Below are positions 16,583 to 24,104 of a stretch of 64,000 nt of DNA, one piece after another. Positions within the stretch are counted from its first letter, which is position 1. Each line of letters starts with the position of its first letter. The DNA lies in assembly GCA_022822665.1 (NCBI GenBank), contig JAJEAR010000084.1:40219-104218 (forward strand). The letters run 5' to 3'. The stretch is from Alphaproteobacteria bacterium. GTDB lineage: Bacteria > Pseudomonadota > Alphaproteobacteria > Thalassobaculales > Thalassobaculaceae. The position numbers were made by a program, and so were the translations under genes. The notes below the pieces were generated by a model that did no database searches, had not been told where the DNA came from, and saw only the letters and a program-made list of their open reading frames with translations.

Positions 16583-17655
16583 CCGCACCGCTCGGCCCTG
16601 GCAGCGTGATCGGTATCCTGGGCGGCGGACAGCTCGGCCGCATGACCGCCCTGGCCGCGGCGCGGCTCGGATACCGGTGCCATGTCTACACGCCCGAGGC
16701 CGACAGCCCGGCCTCCCAGGTCACCGACCGCGCGACGGTGGCGGAGTTCGGTGACAGCGAGGCGCTTGAGGCCTTCGCGGGCGCCGTCGACGTCGTCACC
16801 TACGAGTTCGAGAACATTCCGCTCGCATCGGTGTGCCTGCTCGAGGAACGGGTTCCGGTCCGACCGGGTGCTGCCCTGCTCGCGATCTCGCAGCACCGGG
16901 TCCGCGAGAAGGAGTTCGCAGCCGCGAACCGGGTTCCGGTTGCCCGCTGGCGTCAGGTGACCGACCGGACCACGCTGGCCGATGCTGCTGGCGCCATCGG
17001 CTTTCCCGCGGTGCTGAAGACCAGCAGGTTCGGCTACGACGGAAAGGGACAGGCGCTCCTTCGCGCCTCGGAGGATCTGGAACCGGCCTGGACGGCGCTC
17101 GGCACGGACGATGCGATTCTCGAGGCGTTCGTGGGCTTCGAGCGTGAGGTCTCGGTCATCGTTGCGCGCGGCCTCGACGGCCGGTCGGTCCCTTACTGCG
17201 TGGTCGAGAACCGGCACGAGAACCACATTCTCGACACCACCGTCGCGCCGGCCGACGTTCCGGCGGAGGTCGCGGCCGCGGCGCGGCGCATCGCGGTGAC
17301 GCTCGCGGAGGCCGCCGGGCTGGTCGGAGTCCTGGCTGTCGAGATGTTCCTGCTCGCCGACGGCTCGCTGCTCATGAACGAACTCGCGCCACGACCCCAC
17401 AACTCCGGGCACTGGACCATTGATGGCGCGGCCACCAGCCAGTTCGAGCAGCTGGTGCGCACGGTCACCGGACATGCGCCCGGGCCCCCGGACCTCCTGC
17501 ATCCGACCGTGATGAAGAACCTGATCGGCGATGCCGCGGACACCTGGGCCGACATCCTGGGCGAACCCGGCGCACGGCTGCATCTCTACGGCAAGTCCGA
17601 GACCCGGCCGGGACGCAAGATGGGGCACGTCAACCGCGTCGCGGGGACCGCCTGA
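16576..17655 (+). CDS. purK: N5-carboxyaminoimidazole ribonucleotide synthase PurK
   Basis: The 359-residue ATP-grasp enzyme carboxylates AIR with bicarbonate to give N5-CAIR for PurE. It starts VIGILGGGQLGRM shortly after the GTG at 16576, which I choose because it overlaps the purE stop and follows GGAAG. Later features are TYEFENIP, LKTSRFGYDGKGQ (nucleotide and phosphate binding), EREVSVIVARG, LAVEMFLLADGSLLMNELAPRPHNSGHWT and HLYGKSETRPGRKMGHVN at the end. The last 26 bases overlap the 3' end of the convergent coq9 gene. Confidence 0.97.
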   Translation: MLTAPLGPGSVIGILGGGQLGRMTALAAARLGYRCHVYTPEADSPASQVTDRATVAEFGDSEALEAFAGAVDVVTYEFENIPLASVCLLEERVPVRPGAALLAISQHRVREKEFAAANRVPVARWRQVTDRTTLADAAGAIGFPAVLKTSRFGYDGKGQALLRASEDLEPAWTALGTDDAILEAFVGFEREVSVIVARGLDGRSVPYCVVENRHENHILDTTVAPADVPAEVAAAARRIAVTLAEAAGLVGVLAVEMFLLADGSLLMNELAPRPHNSGHWTIDGAATSQFEQLVRTVTGHAPGPPDLLHPTVMKNLIGDAADTWADILGEPGARLHLYGKSETRPGRKMGHVNRVAGTA

Positions 17656-18277
17656 ACCGGGGTTTCGGGACGATGCGGCGGAGGCGCCCGCGTATCTCGG
17701 GGATCCGCATGATGTCGGCAATGCGCCTGTCGAGGAAAGCCGCGGTGTCGGCGAACCCGTCCGAGTCGTCGTCAAGCCAGAACAGCGTCGTCGAAAGCAG
17801 CACGCCGGCGAGCAGGCCGCGTTTCGTGTAGTAGCTGAAGTCCGTCGACCGGTCTCCGGCGGCGTGCCAGATCTCGTCGACGCTGCGGCACGCGCACCCG
17901 AGCCCGAGCAGCTGGTTGCCGGGAAGCGACAGGAAACCGATCGCGTGCCGGACCGCCTCGCGATGAGCGGCCAGGACGTCGAGGCGCAGGCGGATCGCCA
18001 GCGACACCCGTTCCCGGACCCGGAGGCTGTCGAGGTCGGTCCCGGCGAGACGGTCGAGCATGCGCCGGTCGGTCCACGCGGCGAAGTGGCTGACGCTGTT
18101 GCGGGCGGGATCGGGAAAGGCCGCGTGAACCTCGCCGATGCCGAGCCCGGTGTCGGCGGCTCCCGCCGCCAGCGCCCGCAGGGTCCAGCCGTCGAAGGGC
18201 ACATGCGGGAGCGCCGCCTCGACCAGTCGGTCGCGCAGTGCCTGGATCCGCTCTGCCGCCCCGGCGTCACCGGTCAT
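17630..18277 (-). CDS. coq9: COQ9 family ubiquinone biosynthesis protein
   Basis: This 215-residue COQ9 homologue has an N-terminal helical TetR-like part (VEAALPHVPFDGWTLRALAAGA) and the C-terminal COQ9 domain with SYYTKRGLLAGVLLSTTLFWLDD, the conserved segment near the lipid-binding pocket. In eukaryotes COQ9 presents lipid intermediates to COQ7; alphaproteobacterial members are assumed to help ubiquinone synthesis. The start overlaps the stop of def (ATGA), and the 3' end overlaps purK. Pairing with peptide deformylase has no obvious functional logic. Confidence 0.9.
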   Translation of the reverse strand: MTGDAGAAERIQALRDRLVEAALPHVPFDGWTLRALAAGAADTGLGIGEVHAAFPDPARNSVSHFAAWTDRRMLDRLAGTDLDSLRVRERVSLAIRLRLDVLAAHREAVRHAIGFLSLPGNQLLGLGCACRSVDEIWHAAGDRSTDFSYYTKRGLLAGVLLSTTLFWLDDDSDGFADTAAFLDRRIADIMRIPEIRGRLRRIVPKPRFRRSPRRG

Positions 18278-18798
18278 GGGTCCATGTCCTCGCTGTCATC
18301 GAGTTCCTCGACGAAGCCGAACCGGCGCATGTCGGTCATCCGGTCCGGGTAGAGAATGCCGTCGAGATGATCGACCTCGTGCTGCACCACGCGGGCGGCG
18401 AGCCCGGTTGCCTCGCGTTCGACGCGCTGTCCGGTTCCGTCGATGCCGCTGTAGCGGATCCGCGCATGGCGCGCTACCTCGCCGCGCAGGCCCGGGATCG
18501 AGAGGCAGCCTTCCCAGTCGAGCGCGATGTCGGCGCCGACGGGTACGACCTCGGGGTTGATCAGCACCTGCAGCGGTGCCGGCTCGTCGGTCTCGCGGCA
18601 GGCCATGTCGAGGAAGACGATGACGCGCAGGCTCTCGGCAACCTGGGGTGCTGCGAGTCCGATGCCGCGGGCGTCGTACATGGTCTCGACCATGTCGCGT
18701 ACCAGGTCGGGCAGCAGGGCCGCGTGATCCGCCGTCACCGCGGCCGCACGCCGGCGCAATACGGGATGCCCCATCCTGATGATCGGCCTGACCGCCAT
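18274..18798 (-). CDS. def: Peptide deformylase
   Basis: The 174-residue metalloenzyme removes formyl groups from nascent proteins. All three motifs are present: GIGLAAPQ (45-52), EGCLSIPG with metal ligand Cys98, and QHEVDHLDG with His140, catalytic Glu141 and His144. There is no Shine-Dalgarno before the ATG at 18798. A good -10/-35 pair lies so close that transcription should begin at or within two bases of the ATG, so the mRNA may be leaderless. It is followed by coq9 with a 4-nt overlap. Confidence 0.95.
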   Translation of the reverse strand: MAVRPIIRMGHPVLRRRAAAVTADHAALLPDLVRDMVETMYDARGIGLAAPQVAESLRVIVFLDMACRETDEPAPLQVLINPEVVPVGADIALDWEGCLSIPGLRGEVARHARIRYSGIDGTGQRVEREATGLAARVVQHEVDHLDGILYPDRMTDMRRFGFVEELDDSEDMDP

Positions 18799-18804
18799 GA
18801 CCGG

Positions 18805-18833
18805 ATACTAGGCAGCCGCGCGGTTGCGGTAAA
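18805..18833 (-). promoter_or_regulatory. Predicted sigma-70-type promoter of def, giving a leaderless or near-leaderless mRNA
   Basis: Reading leftward, TTTACC (18833-18828) is followed by a 17-bp spacer and TAGTAT (18810-18805). The ATG of def is at 18798, only six bases after the -10 box, which is where initiation is expected. Each box matches four of six consensus bases. Confidence 0.45.
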
Positions 18834-18854
18834 CAGCGAGCGGAGGTCGACGAA

Positions 18855-18884
18855 TTGCGCCCCGGCGTGAAGCTGTGCTATCCA
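18855..18884 (+). promoter_or_regulatory. Possible promoter of rpsU
   Basis: TTGCGC (18855-18860) and TATCCA (18879-18884) are separated by 18 bp, about 70 bases before the rpsU start. The match is modest, but this is the only candidate I see in the region between def and rpsU. Confidence 0.3.
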
Positions 18885-18955
18885 GAATGATCCGTGGAAG
18901 CCATGGCCCGCAGGCGTGTGATGTCTGCATGAAGCAGAACAGGAGGCCGAATTCC

Positions 18956-19159
18956 GTGCATGTGACCGTCCGTGACAACAACGTTGACCAGGCGCTTCGG
19001 GCGCTGAAGAAGAAGATGCAGCGGGAAGGGATGTTCCGGGAGATGAAGCTTCGCCGGAGCTACGAGAAACCCTCGGAACGACGCTCGCGCGAACGGGCGG
19101 AAGCGATGCGCCGCCACCGCAAGCTGTTGCGCAAGCGCCTGGAGCGCGAGGGCTACTAG
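18956..19159 (+). CDS. rpsU: 30S ribosomal protein S21
   Basis: The 67-residue protein reads VTVRDNNVDQALRALKKKMQ, then EGMFREMKLRRSYEKPSE and a basic tail (RRHRKLLRKRLEREG), the S21 pattern. I choose the GTG at 18956 because a perfect AGGAGG (18941-18946) lies nine bases upstream. In-frame ATGs further upstream (18929, 18875) would add residues absent from S21. S21 sits near the 30S platform and helps mRNA base-pairing during initiation. Confidence 0.95.
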   Translation: MHVTVRDNNVDQALRALKKKMQREGMFREMKLRRSYEKPSERRSRERAEAMRRHRKLLRKRLEREGY

Positions 19160-19248
19160 GCGCGACCACGCATCCGCGTGTGACCCAGGGTCCGGTTCCG
19201 CCGGCACAACGACCACCACCAGGACATGACCGGAGGGTCCGACCCGCG

Positions 19249-19812
19249 ATGCCGCACCCGGTTCGTGACCACGAGCTTGCCTCGACCATCGTCCGGTTCT
19301 GGTTCGAAGACAGCGGGCCCGGGGACTGGTTCTCCAAGCGGCCGGAGTTCGATGCCCTGATTCGGGACCGGTTCGCTGCAACCCACGACCGGGCCCTCGC
19401 CGGCGATTATGACCACTGGGAGGACGATCCGCAGGCCTGCCTGGCACTGGTGGTGGTGCTGGACCAGTTTCCGCGAAACATGTTCCGCGAGGACCCCCGC
19501 GCATACCGGGCCGATGCGAAGGCGCTCGGGGTCGCGAGGCGGGCGGTCGCCGCCGGCCATCACCGGGCCCTGACGCTTGATCAGTGCAAGTTCATGTTCC
19601 TGCCGTTCGAACACAGCGAAGCGCTCGATGACCAGAAACTGGGCGTGGAACTGATGCGCGAGTTCTGCGACGAGGAAAGCGTCGGGTATGCCCTTCGCCA
19701 CCTCGAGATCGTGGAGCGGTTCGGCCGGTTCCCGCATCGAAACGCGGTCCTGGGTCGCGAGAGCACGGCGCAGGAGCGCGACTTCCTGCTGGAACCCGGG
19801 TCGGGATTCTGA
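19249..19812 (+). CDS. DUF924 family protein
   Basis: This 187-residue protein starts at the ATG at 19249, after GGAGGG. It has the DUF924 signature: an opening IVRFWFEDSGPGDWFSKRPEFDA-type segment, LDQFPRNMFRE in the middle and LPFEHSEALDDQ later. The predicted fold is all-helical, TPR-like, and no biochemical function is established for the family. It precedes the 2-hydroxyacid dehydrogenase by 37 bases in the same direction and is likely co-transcribed with it. Confidence 0.88.
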   Translation: MPHPVRDHELASTIVRFWFEDSGPGDWFSKRPEFDALIRDRFAATHDRALAGDYDHWEDDPQACLALVVVLDQFPRNMFREDPRAYRADAKALGVARRAVAAGHHRALTLDQCKFMFLPFEHSEALDDQKLGVELMREFCDEESVGYALRHLEIVERFGRFPHRNAVLGRESTAQERDFLLEPGSGF

Positions 19813-19849
19813 CCCCGGGCCCCGGTCAGAGCAGCAACAGGACACGACC

Positions 19850-20794
19850 GTGACAGCGAAACCCGAAATCCTGATCCAGTCCCCCTGGTACGAGCCGGCG
19901 ATGCGCAGGCTCGACGAACTGGGCGTGACCCACCACCTGTGGCGGGCGGCGGAGCCCGACGCCCTTCTCGCCGAGGTCGGCCCGCGCTGCAGCATCATCG
20001 GGACGTTCCAGGTCTGCCCGGCGAGCCTGATCCACGCGGTCCCCAACCTCGAGCTGATCCTGACCTTCGGTGTCGGCTACGACGGGGTCGATGTCGCCGA
20101 GGCCACAAGGCGTGGCGTGCGGGTGGTGAACACGCCCTCGGTGCTGAACGACTGCGTGGCGGACCTGGCCATGGCCCTGGTGCTCGCCGGACGCCGGCAG
20201 GTGGTGCAGGCGGACCGCTATGCCCGCGAAGGCAGGTGGGAACGTGACGGCGACTATCCCTACACCCTGCACGTCACCGGATGCCGGGTCGGCATCGTCG
20301 GGCTGGGGCGGATCGGCATGGAGATCGCCGCGCGCTGCGCCGCCTTCAAGATGGAGATCTGCTATCACCAGCGCACGCCCCGGTCCGACGTGCCGTGGCC
20401 GCACCATCCCGACCTGGTCGGAATGGCGCGCGAGTGCGACATCATGGTCGTCATCGTGCCGGGCGGCGATTCGACCAGGCACCTGGTGGGCGAGGAGGTG
20501 ATGGAGGCGCTGGGACCGCGGGGCCACCTGGTCAATGTCGCCCGCGGCAGCGTGATCGACACCGATGCGCTGGTGCGCTGCCTGAACGACGGACGGCTTG
20601 GCAGTGCCGCGCTCGACGTCTACCCCGACGAACCGCGCATTCCGCGCGAGCTCCTCGACATCACCGCGAACCTGACCCTGACACCGCACATCGCCAGTGC
20701 AACGCACCACACCCGCATGGCCATGGGCATGGTACTCCACGACAATCTCAGGGCATGGCTGGACGGACGCAGGCTGATCACCCCGGTCAACTGA
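19850..20794 (+). CDS. D-2-hydroxyacid dehydrogenase (glyoxylate/hydroxypyruvate reductase type)
   Basis: The 314-residue NAD(P)-dependent enzyme starts at the GTG at 19850. The nucleotide-binding motif is VGIVGLGRIGMEIA. The catalytic triad of the family is present as Arg in NVARGSVID, Glu in DVYPDEPRIP and His in LTPHIASATHHT. The overall length and the FGVGYDGVDV segment fit the glyoxylate/hydroxypyruvate reductase branch. With the glycerate kinase at 12.8 kb and the glyoxylate aminotransferase at 22.8 kb, it would reduce hydroxypyruvate to glycerate or glyoxylate to glycolate. Eight bases overlap the convergent thioesterase. Confidence 0.88.
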   Translation: MTAKPEILIQSPWYEPAMRRLDELGVTHHLWRAAEPDALLAEVGPRCSIIGTFQVCPASLIHAVPNLELILTFGVGYDGVDVAEATRRGVRVVNTPSVLNDCVADLAMALVLAGRRQVVQADRYAREGRWERDGDYPYTLHVTGCRVGIVGLGRIGMEIAARCAAFKMEICYHQRTPRSDVPWPHHPDLVGMARECDIMVVIVPGGDSTRHLVGEEVMEALGPRGHLVNVARGSVIDTDALVRCLNDGRLGSAALDVYPDEPRIPRELLDITANLTLTPHIASATHHTRMAMGMVLHDNLRAWLDGRRLITPVN

Positions 20795-21257
20795 CCGAAT
20801 GGCCCGCGTACCCGCCGCTCTCCCACAGCGCGTGCCGCAGCCGGTCGGGGATGCGGCGCGACGTGCGCGCGGCGGTGTCGAAACACACGCTGACACCGTG
20901 TGACGTCGCCGCGCAGTAGTGCGCGGTGAAGACGCCGATCTCCAGGATCATCGACGAGGAGCCCATGCGGGTGATCGAAAGCCCGACCTCGACCTCGCCC
21001 GGGTAGCGGATCTCGCGCAGGAAATCGAGTTCGATCCGGCGCAGGATCCAGTCGAGATTGGCGAACTCGTGCCCGGAATCGATCTGCTGTTGCATGACCC
21101 GGTGAAACAGCATGGTCCGCGCATTCTCGATGTAGACGGAATAGGCGGTGTTGTTGACGTGACCCACCGGGTCGAGATCCGCGTAGCGCAGGGATTCCCG
21201 GGTCCACACCCGGTAGGATCTGCGCTCCGTCGCCGCAAAACCGTCACTGACCGTCAT
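20787..21257 (-). CDS. Acyl-CoA thioesterase (4HBT hotdog family)
   Basis: This 156-residue hotdog-fold protein contains YADLDPVGHVNNTAYSVYIE, the conserved active-site segment of YbgC/4-hydroxybenzoyl-CoA thioesterases, with the Asp and the HVNN turn. The start at 21257 follows GGAG. A TATACT box (21321-21316, leftward) would place transcription about 50 bases upstream, but no clear -35 accompanies it. Its acyl-CoA substrate is unknown. Confidence 0.88.
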   Translation of the reverse strand: MTVSDGFAATERRSYRVWTRESLRYADLDPVGHVNNTAYSVYIENARTMLFHRVMQQQIDSGHEFANLDWILRRIELDFLREIRYPGEVEVGLSITRMGSSSMILEIGVFTAHYCAATSHGVSVCFDTAARTSRRIPDRLRHALWESGGYAGHSVS

Positions 21258-21428
21258 GTGCTCCAACCCGTTCCGGTTGTGGAGAATCCGCACCGCCCGC
21301 GTGCTCCGGCGAGCCAGTATAGAGCACTGGGTGCACCGTGCTTCCCGCCCCCGAATGCCGCCTGTACCCGGACCGCGGGCGTGTGATACAGAGGGCGCCG
21401 GAAACGTCCGTGACCCCCGGAGTTGGCG

Positions 21429-21884
21429 ATGACACTGCTGCGAATCGTGCTGAAGGGAGCGCTGGTGGCCGGCGCGCTGATGCTGTTCCCCGGACCCGAT
21501 GCCCGGGCGGGTGATGCCGATGCCGGCGCCAAGGTGTTCAAGAAGTGCGTGGCGTGCCATTCGCTGAAGGCGGGCAAGCGCCGGACCGGTCCGTCGCTGC
21601 ACGGCGTCTACGGTCGCCAGGCCGGAACCTTCGTCGATTCCAAGGGCAAGACGTTCAGGCATTCCAAGGACATGAAGGCGGCCGGCGAGGCCGGGCTGGT
21701 CTGGTCCGCCGAGGTGCTCGCGGCCTACATCGCCGATCCCAAGCCCTATATCGGCGCGATGATCGGCAAGAAGAAGGCGAAGACCAAGATGGTGTTCCCG
21801 GGTCTGAAGAAACCCGCCGACATCGAGAACCTTGTCGCCTATCTCGAGCCCTTTGCCTCGGGTGAGCAGGAAGGCAAGCGATAG
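21429..21884 (+). CDS. Class I cytochrome c (c-550/c2-like)
   Basis: The 151-residue precursor has a Sec signal peptide (LLRIVLKGALVAGALMLF) ending near ARA, so the mature domain is periplasmic. Haem attaches at CVACH (Cys40, Cys43, His44), and the distal Met is in TKMVFPGL. The domain is lysine-rich, as in electron carriers that dock acidic partners such as oxidases. The ATG at 21429 follows GGAG. It abuts the convergent pcaJ gene with no intergenic base. Confidence 0.92.
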   Translation: MTLLRIVLKGALVAGALMLFPGPDARAGDADAGAKVFKKCVACHSLKAGKRRTGPSLHGVYGRQAGTFVDSKGKTFRHSKDMKAAGEAGLVWSAEVLAAYIADPKPYIGAMIGKKKAKTKMVFPGLKKPADIENLVAYLEPFASGEQEGKR

Positions 21885-22586
21885 TCACGACGCCGGTTCG
21901 GGCGCGGCCAGGTCACGACAGTCGGGCCCGGCAACGATCGGGGGCCCGGTGAGGGCCTGCAGGTCGTCGATGGACAGGCCGGCGACCTTCTCCTGTACCA
22001 CCAGTCCGCCGGGAGTGACCGCGATCACCGCGAGGTCGGTGAAGATCCGGGCGACACAGCCGGCCGCGGTCAGCGGGTAGCTGCATTCCTCGACGATCTT
22101 CGGCGCACCGCTGCCGGTCACGTGGGTGGTCATGACCCACACCTGACGGGCGCCGACCGCCAGGTCCATCGCTCCGCCGACCCCGGGCGGAAACCGGTCG
22201 TCATCGGTGGTCCAGTTCGCGAGGTCGCCGGTCCCGGAGACCTGGAAGGCGCCGAGGATCGCGATGTCGAGATGGCGCCCGCGGATCATGGCAAACGCGT
22301 CCGAATGCACGAAGTAGCTGCCGCCCGGCAGCATGGTGACGGGCTGCTTGCCCGCGTTGACGAGGTCCGGGTCCTCCCGGCCGGGTTCCGGGCGTGGCCC
22401 GAAGCCGAGAACACCATTCTCGCTGTGCAGGACGATCTCCCGGTCCGGCGGCAGATGGTCGGCGCAGAGCGTCGGGATGCCGATCCCGAGGTTGACATAG
22501 CTGCCGTCGGGAATCGCGCGCGCGGCGCGCCATGCCATCTGCTGGCGCGACAACCGGCAGGACGCAAGGTCGGGTACGAGGTTCAT
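21885..22586 (-). CDS. pcaJ: 3-oxoadipate CoA-transferase subunit B
   Basis: The 233-residue beta subunit of a family I CoA-transferase carries the catalytic Glu in LHSENGVLGFGP, the oxyanion segment GGAMDLAVGARQVWVM and YVNLGIGIPTL near the start. It resembles PcaJ closely (DLINAGKQ-type DLVNAGKQPVTML and GRHLDIAILGAFQVS). It would transfer CoA from succinyl-CoA to 3-oxoadipate. Its partner subunit is not adjacent: it lies 3.3 kb upstream on the same strand (25854-26552), with two genes of opposite direction between them. The start at 22586 has only a weak ribosome-binding site. Confidence 0.92.
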   Translation of the reverse strand: MNLVPDLASCRLSRQQMAWRAARAIPDGSYVNLGIGIPTLCADHLPPDREIVLHSENGVLGFGPRPEPGREDPDLVNAGKQPVTMLPGGSYFVHSDAFAMIRGRHLDIAILGAFQVSGTGDLANWTTDDDRFPPGVGGAMDLAVGARQVWVMTTHVTGSGAPKIVEECSYPLTAAGCVARIFTDLAVIAVTPGGLVVQEKVAGLSIDDLQALTGPPIVAGPDCRDLAAPEPAS

Positions 22587-22669
22587 GGGCGAAATGTCCA
22601 CGCGGAGGGAGGGAGTCGATGCCGCTACTCTAGGCAGTGCCGCGCCGCGGCGAAAGCGGCATCGGCGGC

Positions 22670-22698
22670 TTTCAATTGCGCGGGCCCGCGCGTATGCT
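22670..22698 (+). promoter_or_regulatory. Possible promoter of the glyoxylate aminotransferase gene
   Basis: TTTCAA (22670-22675), a 17-bp spacer and TATGCT (22693-22698) lie about 70 bases before the ATG at 22770. The -35 box is weak and the -10 box matches four of six positions. Confidence 0.33.
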
Positions 22699-22769
22699 CC
22701 GCTGCCGTCATGGTGGCAACGGTGATCCATGACGACATTCCCCGCACCGACAGTTCCCGGAGAGCCCGC

Positions 22770-23978
22770 ATGTCGCTCAAGCGCGGTCGCAAGTTCCTGA
22801 ACACACCCGGCCCGACCAACGTGCCCGATCGCGTGCTCAATGCCATGCACCGTCCGACACTCGACCTTTCGGACCCGGAGTTCCTGGACGTCTCAATCTC
22901 GTGTTTCCGCGACATGCGCCGCGTCATCCTGACCGAAGGCGAGGTGTTTCTCTATGCCAGCAACGGGCACGGGGTCTGGGAGGCGGCGCTCGCCAACCTG
23001 TTCTCGCCGGGCGACCGGCTGCTGGTGCCCGAAAGCGGCAACTTCTCCGCCGCCTGGCAGGACATGGCGACGGCCCTCGGTCTGGAGGTTCAGCCCCTTC
23101 CCGGCGACTGGCGCCGCCCGGCGCGTCCGGAAGCGATCGAGGCCGCGCTCAGGCAGGACGCGGGTGGAACCATCAAGGGCATCCTGCTGGTGCACGCGGA
23201 TACCGCCACCTCCTCGCTGTGCGATGTCGCGGCTGTGCGCGGCGCCATCGATGCCGCCGGCCACGATGCCCTGTTGCTGGTCGATACCATCGCGGCACTG
23301 GGCACCACCGAGTACCGGATGGACGAGTGGGGGGTCGACGTGACCGTGGCCGCGTCGCAGAAGGGGCTGATGATGGCGCCCGGGATCGGGATCATCGCCG
23401 CCAGCGAGAAGGCGTTGCGCGCCCATGAACGGGCCGCATTGCCGCGGCGCTACTGGGACTGGCGCACCCGGCTCGAGGCCGAACACTACCGGAAGTTCTG
23501 CGGCACCGCGCCGCAGCTGATGGTCTTCGGGCTGCGCGAGGCCCTTGACATGATCTTCGAGGAGGGTCTCGAGACCATCTTCGAACGCCACCGGGTGCTG
23601 GCCGGAGCGACCCACGCCGCGGTCGAGGTCTGGAGCCAGGCCGGGACCATGAGCCTCAACATCGAGGACCCGCGCGAACGCTCGCCCGGGGTGACAACCG
23701 TGCTGACCGCAGAGGGCATCGACGCCAACGGGATGCGCGCCGTGTGTCGCGACGAGATGATGGCGGCACTCGGCGGTGGTCTCGGAAAGCTGGACGGCAG
23801 GGCGATCCGCATCGCCCACATGGGAGACCTCAACGCACCCATGCTGTTCGGGGCGCTGGCCGCCGTCGAGGCGACCTGCGGCTACCTCGACATTCCCTGT
23901 GCCTCGGGCGGCGTCAGTGCCGCGATCGACCACGTGACCCGGGCGAAGAAGGAGGCATCGGCGCCGGTCACCTACTGA
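22770..23978 (+). CDS. PLP-dependent alanine/serine-glyoxylate aminotransferase family protein
   Basis: The 402-residue class V aminotransferase starts with the characteristic LNTPGPTNVPDRVLNAMHR. Gly-rich YASNGHGVWEAALANLF sits at the phosphate end of PLP, VDTIAALGTTEYRMDEWGVD contains the Asp-type ring contact, and PLP is bound by Lys198 in AASQKGLM. The family makes glycine from glyoxylate with alanine or serine; serine as donor yields hydroxypyruvate, which fits the nearby reductase and glycerate kinase. The ATG at 22770 follows CGGAGAG. It lies between the two separated CoA-transferase subunit genes. Confidence 0.9.
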   Translation: MSLKRGRKFLNTPGPTNVPDRVLNAMHRPTLDLSDPEFLDVSISCFRDMRRVILTEGEVFLYASNGHGVWEAALANLFSPGDRLLVPESGNFSAAWQDMATALGLEVQPLPGDWRRPARPEAIEAALRQDAGGTIKGILLVHADTATSSLCDVAAVRGAIDAAGHDALLLVDTIAALGTTEYRMDEWGVDVTVAASQKGLMMAPGIGIIAASEKALRAHERAALPRRYWDWRTRLEAEHYRKFCGTAPQLMVFGLREALDMIFEEGLETIFERHRVLAGATHAAVEVWSQAGTMSLNIEDPRERSPGVTTVLTAEGIDANGMRAVCRDEMMAALGGGLGKLDGRAIRIAHMGDLNAPMLFGALAAVEATCGYLDIPCASGGVSAAIDHVTRAKKEASAPVTY

Positions 23979-23998
23979 CCGGGCGCCTCGGATGCGAT

Positions 23999-24018
23999 CA
24001 TAACGGTAATTCCGTATG
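23999..24018. promoter_or_regulatory. Imperfect dyad upstream of the ThDP lyase gene (possible operator)
   Basis: CATAACGG and CCGTATG face each other across five bases, with one extra A in the left arm. It lies about 20 bp before a candidate -35 box, the usual place for an operator or activator site. It may be fortuitous. Confidence 0.25.
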
Positions 24019-24036
24019 CCGTGACGGTGTGCGGAC

Positions 24037-24065
24037 TTGCCGCGACCGGCCGGCATGCCTAGCGT
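24037..24065 (+). promoter_or_regulatory. Possible promoter of the ThDP lyase gene
   Basis: TTGCCG (24037-24042) and TAGCGT (24060-24065) are separated by 17 bp, about 32 bases before the expected ribosome-binding region (ATG at 24105). Confidence 0.38.
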
Positions 24066-24104
24066 GCACGCCAGTGCGCGATCGAGACAGATGGAGACTT
24101 CGTC

